This document shows, one piece after another, positions 25,124-34,547 of a stretch of DNA of 64,000 nucleotides. The stretch is taken from contig CAZPMK010000005.1 of the NCBI GenBank assembly GCA_964587915.1, forward strand, positions 15,040-79,039, in the 5' to 3' direction. The notes beneath the pieces were generated by a model. That model made no database searches and had not been told where the DNA came from. It was given only the letters and a program-made list of their open reading frames with translations. The first letter of the stretch is position 1. The number at the start of each line of letters is the position of its first letter. The DNA is from CAG-177 sp964587915 (GTDB taxonomy: Bacteria > Bacillota > Clostridia > Oscillospirales > Acutalibacteraceae). The position numbers were made by a program, and so were the translations under genes.

Positions 25124-26053
25124 ATGAACAGTACACAGCTTGCATGGCTTATTCGCCGTCACGGTATTGAAATGACCCATCTCTCCGGCGGAAGTCATAT
25201 TGGTGCAATATTGTCCGTTGCGGATATAATTGCCGTGCTGTATTCCGATATAATCCGCTATGATACAAATAATCCCAAAAACAAGGAACGAGACCGTTTT
25301 ATATTGAGCAAGGGTCATGCAGGTGCGGCTATTTATGCTGCTTTGGCGGAAAGCGGTTTCTTTGACCCTACGGAACTAAAAACGCATTATCAAAACGGAA
25401 GCCGACTTTCGGGGCACGTCTCTCATCATGTGCCGGGTGTTGATTTCTCCACGGGTTCTCTCGGTCACGGATTGTCTGCGGGTGCGGGAATGGCTTTATC
25501 CCTAAAGCAGGACGGCAGCTCAAATCGGGTATTTGTTGTGTTGGGCGACGGAGAATGTGACGAAGGCTCCGTTTGGGAAGCTGCACTTTTTGCAAATCAT
25601 TACGGGCTTGACAATCTTGTTGCAATTGTTGACCATAACCATATGCAAAGTCTTGATTATTGTGAAAAAACAATCAAGCTCGAAAGTCTAACCGCCAAAT
25701 GGAGAGCTTTCGGTTGGAACGCTGTTGAACTCGACGGTCATAATCATGACGAATTAAAAAAAGCTCTCAAAGGCGGCAATTTTAACGGCAAACCGACGGT
25801 TATAATTGCAAATACCATCAAGGGAAAAGGCATATCGTTTATGGAGAATGATATACTTTGGCATTATCGTTTTCCGCACGACGGCTGGGAATATGACGGT
25901 GCCGTTTCAGAGCTTCATAAAGTGATTCCCGAAGGAGTGACAGATCCATACACACCGAACGGGATAAAAAATCCGATAATGCCCGATGAAAATGCGGATA
26001 TCGGCAATAACCATACCGCTTCTTCAGGCTGGCATCCGACTTATTTTATTTAG
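25124..26053 (+). CDS. Transketolase N-terminal subunit (split transketolase)
   Basis: Thiamine diphosphate/pyrimidine-side subunit of a two-part transketolase, 309 residues. It carries the substrate histidine segments ILSKGHAG and SGHVSHHVPGVDFSTGSLGHG (shortened: DFSTGSLGHG) and the TPP-Mg motif LGDGECDEGSVWEAA. The partner C-terminal subunit is at 27061-27981, with an acyltransferase between them. Placement in a polysaccharide operon suggests transfer of a two-carbon ketol unit to make a ketose or branched sugar rather than central metabolism. This role is inference. ATG 25124 follows GAGGAG. Confidence 0.9.
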   Translation: MNSTQLAWLIRRHGIEMTHLSGGSHIGAILSVADIIAVLYSDIIRYDTNNPKNKERDRFILSKGHAGAAIYAALAESGFFDPTELKTHYQNGSRLSGHVSHHVPGVDFSTGSLGHGLSAGAGMALSLKQDGSSNRVFVVLGDGECDEGSVWEAALFANHYGLDNLVAIVDHNHMQSLDYCEKTIKLESLTAKWRAFGWNAVELDGHNHDELKKALKGGNFNGKPTVIIANTIKGKGISFMENDILWHYRFPHDGWEYDGAVSELHKVIPEGVTDPYTPNGIKNPIMPDENADIGNNHTASSGWHPTYFI

Positions 26054-26077
26054 GTTAGATTTCGGAGGGGTAGTTGT

Positions 26078-27064
26078 ATGTTTGAGTTTGTTTATTGGTT
26101 GAGAATGATTGCGGCGGCAATGATAACCAATTCGCATTTTGCAGATATCTGGCCTACATCCGCTTTGGCATTCGGAGGCCATTTTGGTAATTGTATTTAC
26201 TTTTTTCTTTCGGGCTTTCTTCTGCACTCCATTCATGAAAATTTTCCAAAATGGTATGCAAAAAGAATAATACGAATATATCCTGCGGTGTGGATTGCAT
26301 CTGCAATAAATATTTTGCCGACTTTTACCGAAGATTACGGAGTAATGGCATATGTTCATTGTTTTTTGTACCCGACGAGATTTCATTTTGTTGCTTCCGT
26401 TTTAATTTTGTATATTTTCTTCTATGCTTTCAGATATATTCAGCAGAAATTGAGATTTAATACCCTGTGGGCGGTTCTTGTTATATTTATTGCCTATATT
26501 CTTGTTTATGTCTTTACTTTTGATAAATCGTACTATCATATTGATGATGTTAACGAAAATTGGTGCAAATTTATGTTTGCACAAGCGATGCTGCTGGGAT
26601 CATACGCAAGGGAAAATTATGATAGAATTTCAGCAAAAATAAATACAAAAAACATAATAATCTTTATCGTTTTTACGATTCTTTATTTTGCAATGAAATT
26701 GTCACTTCGCCACATACCTGAAGTGAGCTTGTTCCAGTTTGTGTTACCGATAATTGTATGTATTTATATCTATAATTTTTCAATAGTTTTTATAAAACTT
26801 GAAAAATCCGGCGTTTTTGAAAAGGTAAACAAGAATTTTAGCAAGTTTGTAAAGTTTATGGCCGGGATATCATTTGAAATATACTTGATTCAAAATCCGC
26901 TTATCACATATTTTTCGACCAAATCTTTTCCACTCAGATTGATTTTGGTTACGGTTTCCATAATAATATATGCGTTTTTAGTACACACAATTGCTTCGTT
27001 TGTTCAAAAGAACATACTTAAACTGCCTGCATTCCGCAAAGAAAAGAAAGAGGCGTTGAAATGA
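26078..27064 (+). CDS. Acyltransferase 3 family membrane protein (second)
   Basis: A 328-residue, multi-spanning protein of the AT3/OafA type. The N-terminus FEFVYWLRMIAAAMITNSHF is a variant of the conserved first helix, IYFFLSGFLL matches the second block, and YAKRIIRIYP is the typical basic third block. The gene is clearly AT-rich. It sits between the two transketolase subunit genes and overlaps the second by ATGA, so the three are co-translated. Substrate unknown. Confidence 0.85.
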   Translation: MFEFVYWLRMIAAAMITNSHFADIWPTSALAFGGHFGNCIYFFLSGFLLHSIHENFPKWYAKRIIRIYPAVWIASAINILPTFTEDYGVMAYVHCFLYPTRFHFVASVLILYIFFYAFRYIQQKLRFNTLWAVLVIFIAYILVYVFTFDKSYYHIDDVNENWCKFMFAQAMLLGSYARENYDRISAKINTKNIIIFIVFTILYFAMKLSLRHIPEVSLFQFVLPIIVCIYIYNFSIVFIKLEKSGVFEKVNKNFSKFVKFMAGISFEIYLIQNPLITYFSTKSFPLRLILVTVSIIIYAFLVHTIASFVQKNILKLPAFRKEKKEALK

Positions 27065-27981
27065 GAGATACATTTGTCCGAACATTGATTGAATCGGCAA
27101 AAGAAAATCCGAATATTGTTCTTATAACCGGCGATCTTGGTTTCGGCGTTCTTAAACCGTATTGGGAGCAGCTTCCGAATCAGTTTATCAATGCCGGAAT
27201 AGCAGAGCAGAATATGACCTCTGTCGCCGCAGGAATGGCACTTGAAGGGAAAACAGTATTTACATATTCAATTGGCAATTTTCCTACCTTGCGTTGCCTT
27301 GAACAAATTCGTAATGACTGTGCATATCATAAGGCAAATGTTAAAATCGTTTGCGTCGGCGGCGGATTCGTTTACGGCTCTCTCGGCATGAGTCATCAAG
27401 CTACAGAAGATATTGCTATAATGCGTTCGCTTCCCGATGTTGCTGTCCTTTGCCCCGGCGACCTTGTTGAGGCTGAACAAGCAACAAAGGCTATCATCGA
27501 ATATCCCGGCACCTGCTATCTGCGTCTTGGCAGAGGAGGGGAAAAGCGTATTCATGAGCAGCTTGACAAATTTGAAATCGGAAAAGCCATTAAAATCAAA
27601 GGCGGAAAAAGAGTTGCTGTTTTTTCAACGGGTGCAATTTTCGATGAAATAGGAGAAGCGGTCGGCATTTTGCAGTCAAACGGGATTGATCCTGCCGTAT
27701 ATACATTCCCGACCGTAAAACCCATTGATTACAGCACAATAAATGAATGTGCTGAGCTGTTCGACTTGATTGTAACAGTCGAGGAGCACAATATTGTCGG
27801 CGGCTTCGGAAGTGCCGTTGCGGAGGTTTTAGCTGAAAATTGCTCTCATGCAGGACTTGTTCGCATCGGTCTTAATGATACATATTCTTCTTTTGTCGGA
27901 AATCAAAAATATCTCAGATCGCAATTCGGATTGGATTCCCAAGGTATTGCGAGACGGATTCTTGCAGAGGTGAACGGATGA
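27061..27981 (+). CDS. Transketolase C-terminal subunit (split transketolase)
   Basis: Pyrimidine-binding and C-terminal domains of the split transketolase, 306 residues. The catalytic glutamate that protonates thiamine is in FINAGIAEQNM. GGFVYGSLGMSHQATEDIA and the C-terminal VTVEEHNIVGGFGSAVAE are family motifs. It ends in an ATGA overlap with a glycosyltransferase. Residues 1-306 match the half-enzyme length, so it complements the 25124 subunit. Confidence 0.9.
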   Translation: MRDTFVRTLIESAKENPNIVLITGDLGFGVLKPYWEQLPNQFINAGIAEQNMTSVAAGMALEGKTVFTYSIGNFPTLRCLEQIRNDCAYHKANVKIVCVGGGFVYGSLGMSHQATEDIAIMRSLPDVAVLCPGDLVEAEQATKAIIEYPGTCYLRLGRGGEKRIHEQLDKFEIGKAIKIKGGKRVAVFSTGAIFDEIGEAVGILQSNGIDPAVYTFPTVKPIDYSTINECAELFDLIVTVEEHNIVGGFGSAVAEVLAENCSHAGLVRIGLNDTYSSFVGNQKYLRSQFGLDSQGIARRILAEVNG

Positions 27982-29090
27982 AACGCTTGCTTTTAACCTG
28001 CACGGATCTTATGGCAATACAATTTCTTGTGCCCCATGTAAAATATCTTTCGCAGAACGGTTTTTCTGTTGAGCTTGCGTGTTCGGATGTCGGCGGCAGA
28101 ATTGAAGAGCTGAGAGTAATACTTTCAGGAATTGCAAAAATCCGTACCGTAAGACTTGTGCGAAGTCCGTTTTCGGCAGGGAATCTCAAGGGATATTCCG
28201 ATTTGAAGAAAATCATCAATTCCGAGCAGTGGGATGTTATATGGACTAACGAACCGGTTATGGGTGTCATGACACGCCTTGCCGCACAGAAAGCACGGCG
28301 TTCCGGAACAAAAGTAATCTATATGGCACACGGCTTTCATTTCTACAAGGGTGCACCTAAGCTGAATTGGATGATTTATTATCCCGTGGAAAAATTTTGC
28401 TCCCGTCTTTGTGATATGATAATTACGATAAATAATGAAGACTTCGAGCGTGCAAAAAAATTCCACGCTCCCAAAGTTGAAAAAATAAACGGAATCGGTG
28501 TTGATTTAGAAAAGTTTTCACCCAACGAGCTTGCTCGAGTCGAGAAAAGGAAAGAGCTCGGTATTTCGGAGGATGAAACTCTTTTGTTTACCGTAGGTGA
28601 GCTGACGCATCGCAAGAATCAGCATATAATCTTGGAAGCTCTTTCTTTGCTCGGTGATTCAAAAATCAAGCTTGCAATTTGCGGCTGTGGTGCCCTTGAG
28701 GACAAGCTGAAAGCCATGGCAGATTCGCTTGGCGTAGCAAGACAGGTACAATTTCTCGGCTACAGAAAAGATGTTTACGATTTATATAACGCCGCCGATA
28801 TTTTTGTTTTTTCTTCATTACAGGAAGGTTTACCGCGTGCCGTCATGGAGGCTATGGCAAATGCCAAACCCGTTATTTGCTCCGATATTCGAGGAAATAC
28901 CGACTTAATTAACTCCAAAAGCGGATTAGTTTTATCAAACAATCCAAAGCAGTATGTACAAGCTATCAGACATTTTATACTGCACCCCGAACTTTGCAAT
29001 GAAATCGGCTGTATAAATAAAGAAAAAATTGAAAAATTCGACTTAAAGAATGTTAAAAAACATATTTTATCTTTACTAAATTTGTTCTAG
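27978..29090 (+). CDS. Glycosyltransferase family 4 (EpsD/CapM type)
   Basis: Retaining GT-B glycosyltransferase of 370 residues. The N-terminal domain contains MAHGFHFYKGAP, typical of the EpsD/CapM subgroup, and the C-terminal domain has VGELTHRKNQ and the nucleotide-sugar motif SLQEGLPRAVMEAMANAKPV (E-x7-E). Adds one sugar to the lipid-linked repeat unit. Donor and acceptor are not predictable from sequence. Confidence 0.9.
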   Translation: MKRLLLTCTDLMAIQFLVPHVKYLSQNGFSVELACSDVGGRIEELRVILSGIAKIRTVRLVRSPFSAGNLKGYSDLKKIINSEQWDVIWTNEPVMGVMTRLAAQKARRSGTKVIYMAHGFHFYKGAPKLNWMIYYPVEKFCSRLCDMIITINNEDFERAKKFHAPKVEKINGIGVDLEKFSPNELARVEKRKELGISEDETLLFTVGELTHRKNQHIILEALSLLGDSKIKLAICGCGALEDKLKAMADSLGVARQVQFLGYRKDVYDLYNAADIFVFSSLQEGLPRAVMEAMANAKPVICSDIRGNTDLINSKSGLVLSNNPKQYVQAIRHFILHPELCNEIGCINKEKIEKFDLKNVKKHILSLLNLF

Positions 29091-29102
29091 TTGGTGACAA
29101 TC

Positions 29103-30098
29103 ATGCGTAATAAAATCAGCATAATAGTGCCTGTTTACAATGCCGAAAAAACACTATGCAGGTGTATTGAAAGTGTTGTAAGGCAAAATTATAATAATTA
29201 TGAGCTGATATTAATTAATGATGGTTCTGTTGACGGCAGTGCCGATATTTGCAACAGGTATGCCAATGAATATCAACAAATTCGTTATGCTTACAAAAAT
29301 AACGGCGGTGTATCTTCTGCTCGTAATCTCGGTTTAAAATTGGCACAAGGTGAGTATATCGCTTTTCTTGACAGCGACGATTTTTTTGCCAATGACTATT
29401 TTGAAACGGTTTCCAATATTTTGAATGAAAAGAAGCCGGATCTGCTTTCTTTTTCATCAAAAAAAAATGATGGCAAATCCGGTGTTTCCTTTGTTGACAA
29501 TTGCTTTTTTGATGATGACATAAATATTTCTCGGAGAGTTTTAAAAGCAATGAAATCTTATTCATACAGCAGTGTTATGACAAGAGTATTTAAGCGTTCA
29601 ATAATTGTTGAAAATAATATAGCGTTTGACGAAGACCTATCCATTGGCGAGGATCAGCTATTTTTGTTTGAATTTACTTTGCATATCAAGACTTTTGCAT
29701 CAACACATGATATACTGTATAAGATTGATATTTCTTCTGAAGCTTCACTCTCAAGAAGAAAAAGAGATTATTTGTCGAATCAATTGTTGAATGTTCATAA
29801 AAAAATGTTTAATTGTTTAGATTCTGCCGTGGTTTCAGCACATGCATTTAAGAATTATTATGCCGCTGTTTCTTGGATGTTTTATCGTAGTGCATATTCA
29901 TGTTTTGCTGAATTAACCAAATACGACTATACATTGGATAAGCGTCTTTGTGAAATCAATATGATATGTAATGAGTTTAAGAAAAAGGAAATAGAACCCA
30001 AAGGTCTTAAATGCAAAATAATTGCATTTCCAATAAATCACAATTGCTGTAAAACGATTGATTGTATTTTGCTTTTGAAATCAAAAGTTAATTCATAG
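29103..30098 (+). CDS. Glycosyltransferase family 2
   Basis: Inverting GT-A enzyme of 331 residues from ATG 29103 (TTG and GTG codons lie just upstream). The N-terminal domain has the classical SIIVPVYNAEKTLCRCIESV, LINDGSVDGS, GGVSSARNLGL and metal-binding AFLDSDDFF. The C-terminal ~130 residues are variable. The gene is AT-rich and has a weak ribosome site, like several genes from here to 38 kb. Confidence 0.9.
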   Translation: MRNKISIIVPVYNAEKTLCRCIESVVRQNYNNYELILINDGSVDGSADICNRYANEYQQIRYAYKNNGGVSSARNLGLKLAQGEYIAFLDSDDFFANDYFETVSNILNEKKPDLLSFSSKKNDGKSGVSFVDNCFFDDDINISRRVLKAMKSYSYSSVMTRVFKRSIIVENNIAFDEDLSIGEDQLFLFEFTLHIKTFASTHDILYKIDISSEASLSRRKRDYLSNQLLNVHKKMFNCLDSAVVSAHAFKNYYAAVSWMFYRSAYSCFAELTKYDYTLDKRLCEINMICNEFKKKEIEPKGLKCKIIAFPINHNCCKTIDCILLLKSKVNS

Positions 30099-30110
30099 GA
30101 AGTGCCGATA

Positions 30111-31220
30111 ATGCAAGAAACATCCTCTCCAAAAATAAAGGTTTTGATAATTTCCTCCAAGCTTCATATAGGTGGAGCCGAAAAGGTTGCAGCAGATATT
30201 GGTTTTAACGCCGATACGAATATATTTGAAATACATTATTTAGTTTTCGGAGATAAAATCGGAGAATATGAATCCGAACTTGAAAAATGCGGCTGTAAAA
30301 TCATACATATTCCCGAACCCTCGGAGAGTTTTGCTAATTATCTGAAAAATCTTAAAAAACTCATCCGAAAATATAGGTATAGCGTTATTCATGCTCACAC
30401 GATGTTCAACATCGGCTGGGCGATGGCTCTCGGAAAACTGTGCGGTGTTCCGATACGTATAGCACACGCACATTCGCAATTGCTTGAAGAAAGAAGCTTC
30501 AAAACTCGCATTTACGAAGCAATTATGCGTTTTTTGATTCTCACTTGCTCAACCGATCTTGTTTCTTGCGGAAAAGCAGCAGGAGAAAGGCTTTACGGAA
30601 AAAAAGCATTCAAGAAAAAAGGTCAGCTTATACTTAACGGAACCGATTGTAAGAGCTTTGCTTACAGTGAAGAAAAACGAAAAATAATAAGAGCTGAATT
30701 GGGTCTTGAAGATGCATTTATAATCGGTCATGCCGGTCATTTGGCACCCGTAAAGAATCAAAGTTTTTTGATTGAGTTGATGCCGGATATATTAAAAAAG
30801 AACCCGAATTCTTTTTTGATGCTTCTTGGCGATGGACCTGACAAAGCAAAGCTCGAGCAGAAGATAGCCGAATTGCAGCTCGAAGAAAATATTATTATGA
30901 CGGGAAATGTCCGAAATGTTGCCGACTATATCAGTACAATGGATGTTTTTGCTTTTCCGTCATTGTATGAGGGTATGCCCCTAACTCTGATTGAGGCTCA
31001 ATCAAACGGGTTGCCTTGTATTGTTTCGGATAAAATTCCTAAAGATGTTTTTATTACCGATATTGTTAAAGCTGTTTCGCTGAATGACAAAAGTGAGTGG
31101 ATATCGTCTATTCTTAATGCACGGCGCACCACTCCCGAACAGTACAACGAAATCATCTCATCCTCCGGATTTGATACCGAAAATGCAATGAATAAAATAT
31201 ATAAGATTTATGAAAAGTGA
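30111..31220 (+). CDS. Glycosyltransferase family 4
   Basis: GT-B glycosyltransferase of 369 residues. The N-terminal motif IGGAEKVAADIG, the central HAGHLAPVKNQ and the C-terminal FPSLYEGMPLTLIEAQSNGLP (shortened: SLYEGMPLTLIEAQ) are family 4 signatures. ATG 30111 follows GGAAG; a GTG three codons earlier is possible. Adjacent to another family 4 gene of the GGAEKV subgroup. Confidence 0.9.
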   Translation: MQETSSPKIKVLIISSKLHIGGAEKVAADIGFNADTNIFEIHYLVFGDKIGEYESELEKCGCKIIHIPEPSESFANYLKNLKKLIRKYRYSVIHAHTMFNIGWAMALGKLCGVPIRIAHAHSQLLEERSFKTRIYEAIMRFLILTCSTDLVSCGKAAGERLYGKKAFKKKGQLILNGTDCKSFAYSEEKRKIIRAELGLEDAFIIGHAGHLAPVKNQSFLIELMPDILKKNPNSFLMLLGDGPDKAKLEQKIAELQLEENIIMTGNVRNVADYISTMDVFAFPSLYEGMPLTLIEAQSNGLPCIVSDKIPKDVFITDIVKAVSLNDKSEWISSILNARRTTPEQYNEIISSSGFDTENAMNKIYKIYEK

Positions 31221-31226
31221 TTCAAG

Positions 31227-32336
31227 ATGATTAAAATTCTCTTTTTTATTGAGACCCTAAGCGGCGGCGGAGCCGAAAAGGTTTTGCTGAATCTTGTCAA
31301 CTCAATGGACAAGTCAAAATTCGATATCACGGTACAGACGCTTTTTCCGGATGAAGCGGCGAAGCATCTTGATTCTGCCGTCAGATATAAATATTGCTAT
31401 AAGAATGCTTCAAAAATCGGCAATTTGAGAATGCGTGCAGAAGCTGAAATCGGCTTGACATACAGTTTACATATCAAAGATGATTATGATATCGAGGTTG
31501 CTTATCTTGAATGCGGTTCTACAAAAATCATGTCCGCCTCCACTAACAATAAGGCTACGAAGCTTGCGTGGGTGCATTGCGATTTAAGCAAAAAAGCAGG
31601 CAATGTGTCGGCTTTCGTAAATGAAACGGCAAAGTACTACAAAAAATTTGATAAAATTGTTTGTGTCTCTGATGATGCACGCAACAGCTTTATTGAAATG
31701 TATGGTAATTCTCCCGAGACTGTTACCATATACAATTGTTATAATGACATGGAAATAAAAGAAAAGGCAGAATTGCCGATTGAAACTGAAATTTCCTTGC
31801 CGCGTCCGTTGCTGCTTGCTGTCGGAAGACTTATGGAGCAAAAAAGGTTTGACAGATTATTAAAGATACAGTACAGACTGAAATATGAGGGTGTTGATTT
31901 CTCTCTTTTAATTTTAGGCGAGGGGAAAGAACGGAAAAAACTCGAAAAGTATATTTCTGAAAACTCGCTTGAAGATCATGTGATGCTTCCGGGCTTTTGT
32001 GAAAATCCGTATCCATATATGAAATATGCCGATTTGCTTGTATGCTCATCTGCTTATGAGGGGTTCAGCACTTTTTTTGTTGAAGGTATGATACTTGACA
32101 AACCGATGATAACAACCGATTGTACCGGAATGAAAGAATTACTGCAAGACGGAAAATACGGAATGATTACCGAAAACAGCGAAGAGGGTTTGTACCAAGG
32201 CATAAAGCGGATACTTACCGAAAAAGATGTATTTGAATCTTTGCAAAAGAGTGTCCAACGCAATGATATGTTCTCACTTGGAAATTCCGTTAAAAAAACC
32301 GAAGAATTTTTTGAAAGTTTTATTAAGCAGAGGTGA
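31227..32336 (+). CDS. Glycosyltransferase family 4
   Basis: GT-B enzyme of 369 residues beginning IKILFFIETLSGGGAEKVLLN (shortened: SGGGAEKVLLN). Central VGRLMEQKRFD and LLILGEGKERKKLE and the donor motif SSAYEGFSTFFVEGMIL place it in family 4. The second glutamate of the E-x7-E motif is retained. The downstream polymerase gene begins 12 bases after its stop. Confidence 0.9.
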   Translation: MIKILFFIETLSGGGAEKVLLNLVNSMDKSKFDITVQTLFPDEAAKHLDSAVRYKYCYKNASKIGNLRMRAEAEIGLTYSLHIKDDYDIEVAYLECGSTKIMSASTNNKATKLAWVHCDLSKKAGNVSAFVNETAKYYKKFDKIVCVSDDARNSFIEMYGNSPETVTIYNCYNDMEIKEKAELPIETEISLPRPLLLAVGRLMEQKRFDRLLKIQYRLKYEGVDFSLLILGEGKERKKLEKYISENSLEDHVMLPGFCENPYPYMKYADLLVCSSAYEGFSTFFVEGMILDKPMITTDCTGMKELLQDGKYGMITENSEEGLYQGIKRILTEKDVFESLQKSVQRNDMFSLGNSVKKTEEFFESFIKQR

Positions 32337-32347
32337 ATCAAGATAAC

Positions 32348-33547
32348 ATGGGGGTTACTGTATATTATTTAGTCCTTGCGGCGGTTATTGTTCTCGGACT
32401 TGTTATGCCGCAAAGCGGTAAGCAAAAGAAAAATTACATAATCACCATGGCGGTTATTCATGCTTTTGTAAGTGGTTTTAGATTTGTTATGCTTACGGGC
32501 GATTTAAAAAAATATGCATACACTTTTTTACTCGTCGGAGAAAGAGAATGGTTTTCGGACGAGGTTTTTCAAGACGGTAGAAATTTCTTGTTTTATTGGT
32601 TCCTCAAAGCCGTAAATCATTTGACCGACGGTGAATTTCAAATCGCCTTACTTATTATTGCACTTGTTGTTGAATTATCTGTAGCAATTATTGTTTATAA
32701 ATATTCTCCGTCTCCGTGGCTCAGTTATCTTATTTGGAATTGCTTTGGTTTTTATATATTCGGCTTTAGTGCGATTAAGCAGTCTTTTGCCATGGCGTTC
32801 ATTATGCTTGCTTTTTCGGCAATTATGGAAAAAAAGCCGCTGAGATTCTTACTTTTTACATTAGTGGCAGGCTGTATACATTTTCCTGCTTTTATTTTTC
32901 TACCTGCATATTTTATCGCAAGGCGCAAAATTACGACAAAAAGCATTTTAATATATTTAATATTAACAGTATTCATTTTACTGCTTAGAGAAGAATTTAT
33001 TGGGTTTATAAGTGGTTTTTATTATGAAGATTCTGATTTTGTTAACAGTGGTGGTATTGGTTTTAGATTTTTGATGATGTGCATTATCCTTTTTGCCGGA
33101 ATAATGATGAAAGGTGTTAACGGTAAGCATTTTTCAGCAACATTTCACATTATCGCCATTGCTGCGATTCTTCAAATTTTTTCGAGTTTTGATAATATAT
33201 TTACGCGTCTGTCGGATTACTATTTTCAAATGTCGATTATATTTATACCTATGATTTTTACTGATTTTGAAGATGAAATATACACCGACATTCCCTCTAA
33301 TCGAAGACTATATTTCAGTAAGAAAATTAAACTATTACTTATAATTGCACTTACTTCAATTTCCATAGGATTCTATTATTATACAAATTTAAGTGTAAAG
33401 ATTTCTTATTCTGTTGATAACTATTTGAATTATCGTTCCTATTGGAACGTGGACAAAAGCGTATGGGAAGAAGCTAAAAAAGACGCATTGGCAGTTGTGA
33501 ACGAGGGAAGCACATTGATTAGCGAGGAGGAAACATATGTTGATTAG
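32348..33547 (+). CDS. EpsG family membrane protein, candidate polymerase (Wzy-like)
   Basis: Multi-spanning protein of 399 residues with about ten hydrophobic segments. DGRNFLFYWFLKAVN and FSAIKQSFAMAFIMLAFSAI follow the EpsG pattern, in which the conserved R-Q-hydrophobic helix precedes the large loop. EpsG proteins are presumed polymerases of repeat units in Wzx/Wzy systems. ATG 32348 is preferred over GTG 32333, which overlaps the previous stop. AT-rich. Confidence 0.8.
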   Translation: MGVTVYYLVLAAVIVLGLVMPQSGKQKKNYIITMAVIHAFVSGFRFVMLTGDLKKYAYTFLLVGEREWFSDEVFQDGRNFLFYWFLKAVNHLTDGEFQIALLIIALVVELSVAIIVYKYSPSPWLSYLIWNCFGFYIFGFSAIKQSFAMAFIMLAFSAIMEKKPLRFLLFTLVAGCIHFPAFIFLPAYFIARRKITTKSILIYLILTVFILLLREEFIGFISGFYYEDSDFVNSGGIGFRFLMMCIILFAGIMMKGVNGKHFSATFHIIAIAAILQIFSSFDNIFTRLSDYYFQMSIIFIPMIFTDFEDEIYTDIPSNRRLYFSKKIKLLLIIALTSISIGFYYYTNLSVKISYSVDNYLNYRSYWNVDKSVWEEAKKDALAVVNEGSTLISEEETYVD

Positions 33548-34538
33548 CATTATCATCCCTGCGTTTAATTGCGAAAAAACGATACAAAACACAATCGAGA
33601 GTATTAGAGTTTCCGGAATAAATGACTACGAGATTCTTATAGTCGATGACGGTTCAACGGACAACACCGCTGTAATATGTGATGGGTTATCTGCCTCAAA
33701 CGATGATATTCGTTGCGTTCACCAAAAGAATGCCGGTGCTTCTGCAGCAAGAAATACCGGATTAAAAAATGCTGATGGCGAATATGTTTTTTTCTTTGAT
33801 TCAGATGATTCGGTTATACCAAGCTCTCTTGAAAATGCAGAAAAAATCATTAATGCTCATCATCCGGATATGCTGATATTCGGCATGAATTTTGATTATT
33901 ATCACAAAGGAAAGCTTTATCGCCGAGATGCAATGGTTTATCCCAATGAAGGAATAATGAATCTTGATGATGTCAAAAAGAATTTTCAAGAGTTATATGA
34001 TTGTAATGCACTCACACCTGTTTGGAACAAAATAATCAAGAAAAGTATTTTAACAAATTCAGAAGTTCGTTTTGATGAATCTATGATTATCATGGAGGAT
34101 TTTTTGTTTGTGCTTAATGTCTTACCCTGTTGTAAGGAGGTCTATTGCTTACCTAAAGCCGCATATTGCTATAAACAATCGGAAGATCCGTGGTTTAACG
34201 CGTATTCACGATTTGAAAAAGTTGAAAAATTCAGCGAATTAATTGATAAAATCGATAATGCATTAAGCGTGATTGGTGTTGAAAACAGAAGCAATTTGTT
34301 ATCAAAAATATCTTCTATGCTTCTTGAACAAAAACTATATTTTGCCTCCCTTAAAGAAATCAAGAATTTTTTGCGAGATTATGATAACAGTATCGATTCA
34401 TATAAGTTTACCGTTCAAAAGGCGTTGTCTATATTTATCAGCAATAAATATTCAAGATTACGCTATAAATTAGCGGTGGCTTTAAGATGTTTACAAAACG
34501 AGTTTTCGGGCGTTTCTTCACCATATATGAAAATTTAA
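33537..34538 (+). CDS. Glycosyltransferase family 2
   Basis: GT-A enzyme of 333 residues with SIIIPAFNCEKTIQNTIESI, VDDGSTDNT, NAGASAARNTG and FFFDSDDSV, all in order. Strong GAGGAGG site. It overlaps the polymerase gene by 11 bases. Its stop TAA is followed in the same frame by the acetyltransferase gene, so a read-through product would be a GT2-acetyltransferase fusion. Confidence 0.9.
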   Translation: MLISIIIPAFNCEKTIQNTIESIRVSGINDYEILIVDDGSTDNTAVICDGLSASNDDIRCVHQKNAGASAARNTGLKNADGEYVFFFDSDDSVIPSSLENAEKIINAHHPDMLIFGMNFDYYHKGKLYRRDAMVYPNEGIMNLDDVKKNFQELYDCNALTPVWNKIIKKSILTNSEVRFDESMIIMEDFLFVLNVLPCCKEVYCLPKAAYCYKQSEDPWFNAYSRFEKVEKFSELIDKIDNALSVIGVENRSNLLSKISSMLLEQKLYFASLKEIKNFLRDYDNSIDSYKFTVQKALSIFISNKYSRLRYKLAVALRCLQNEFSGVSSPYMKI

Positions 34539-34547
34539 AAAAAAGAT

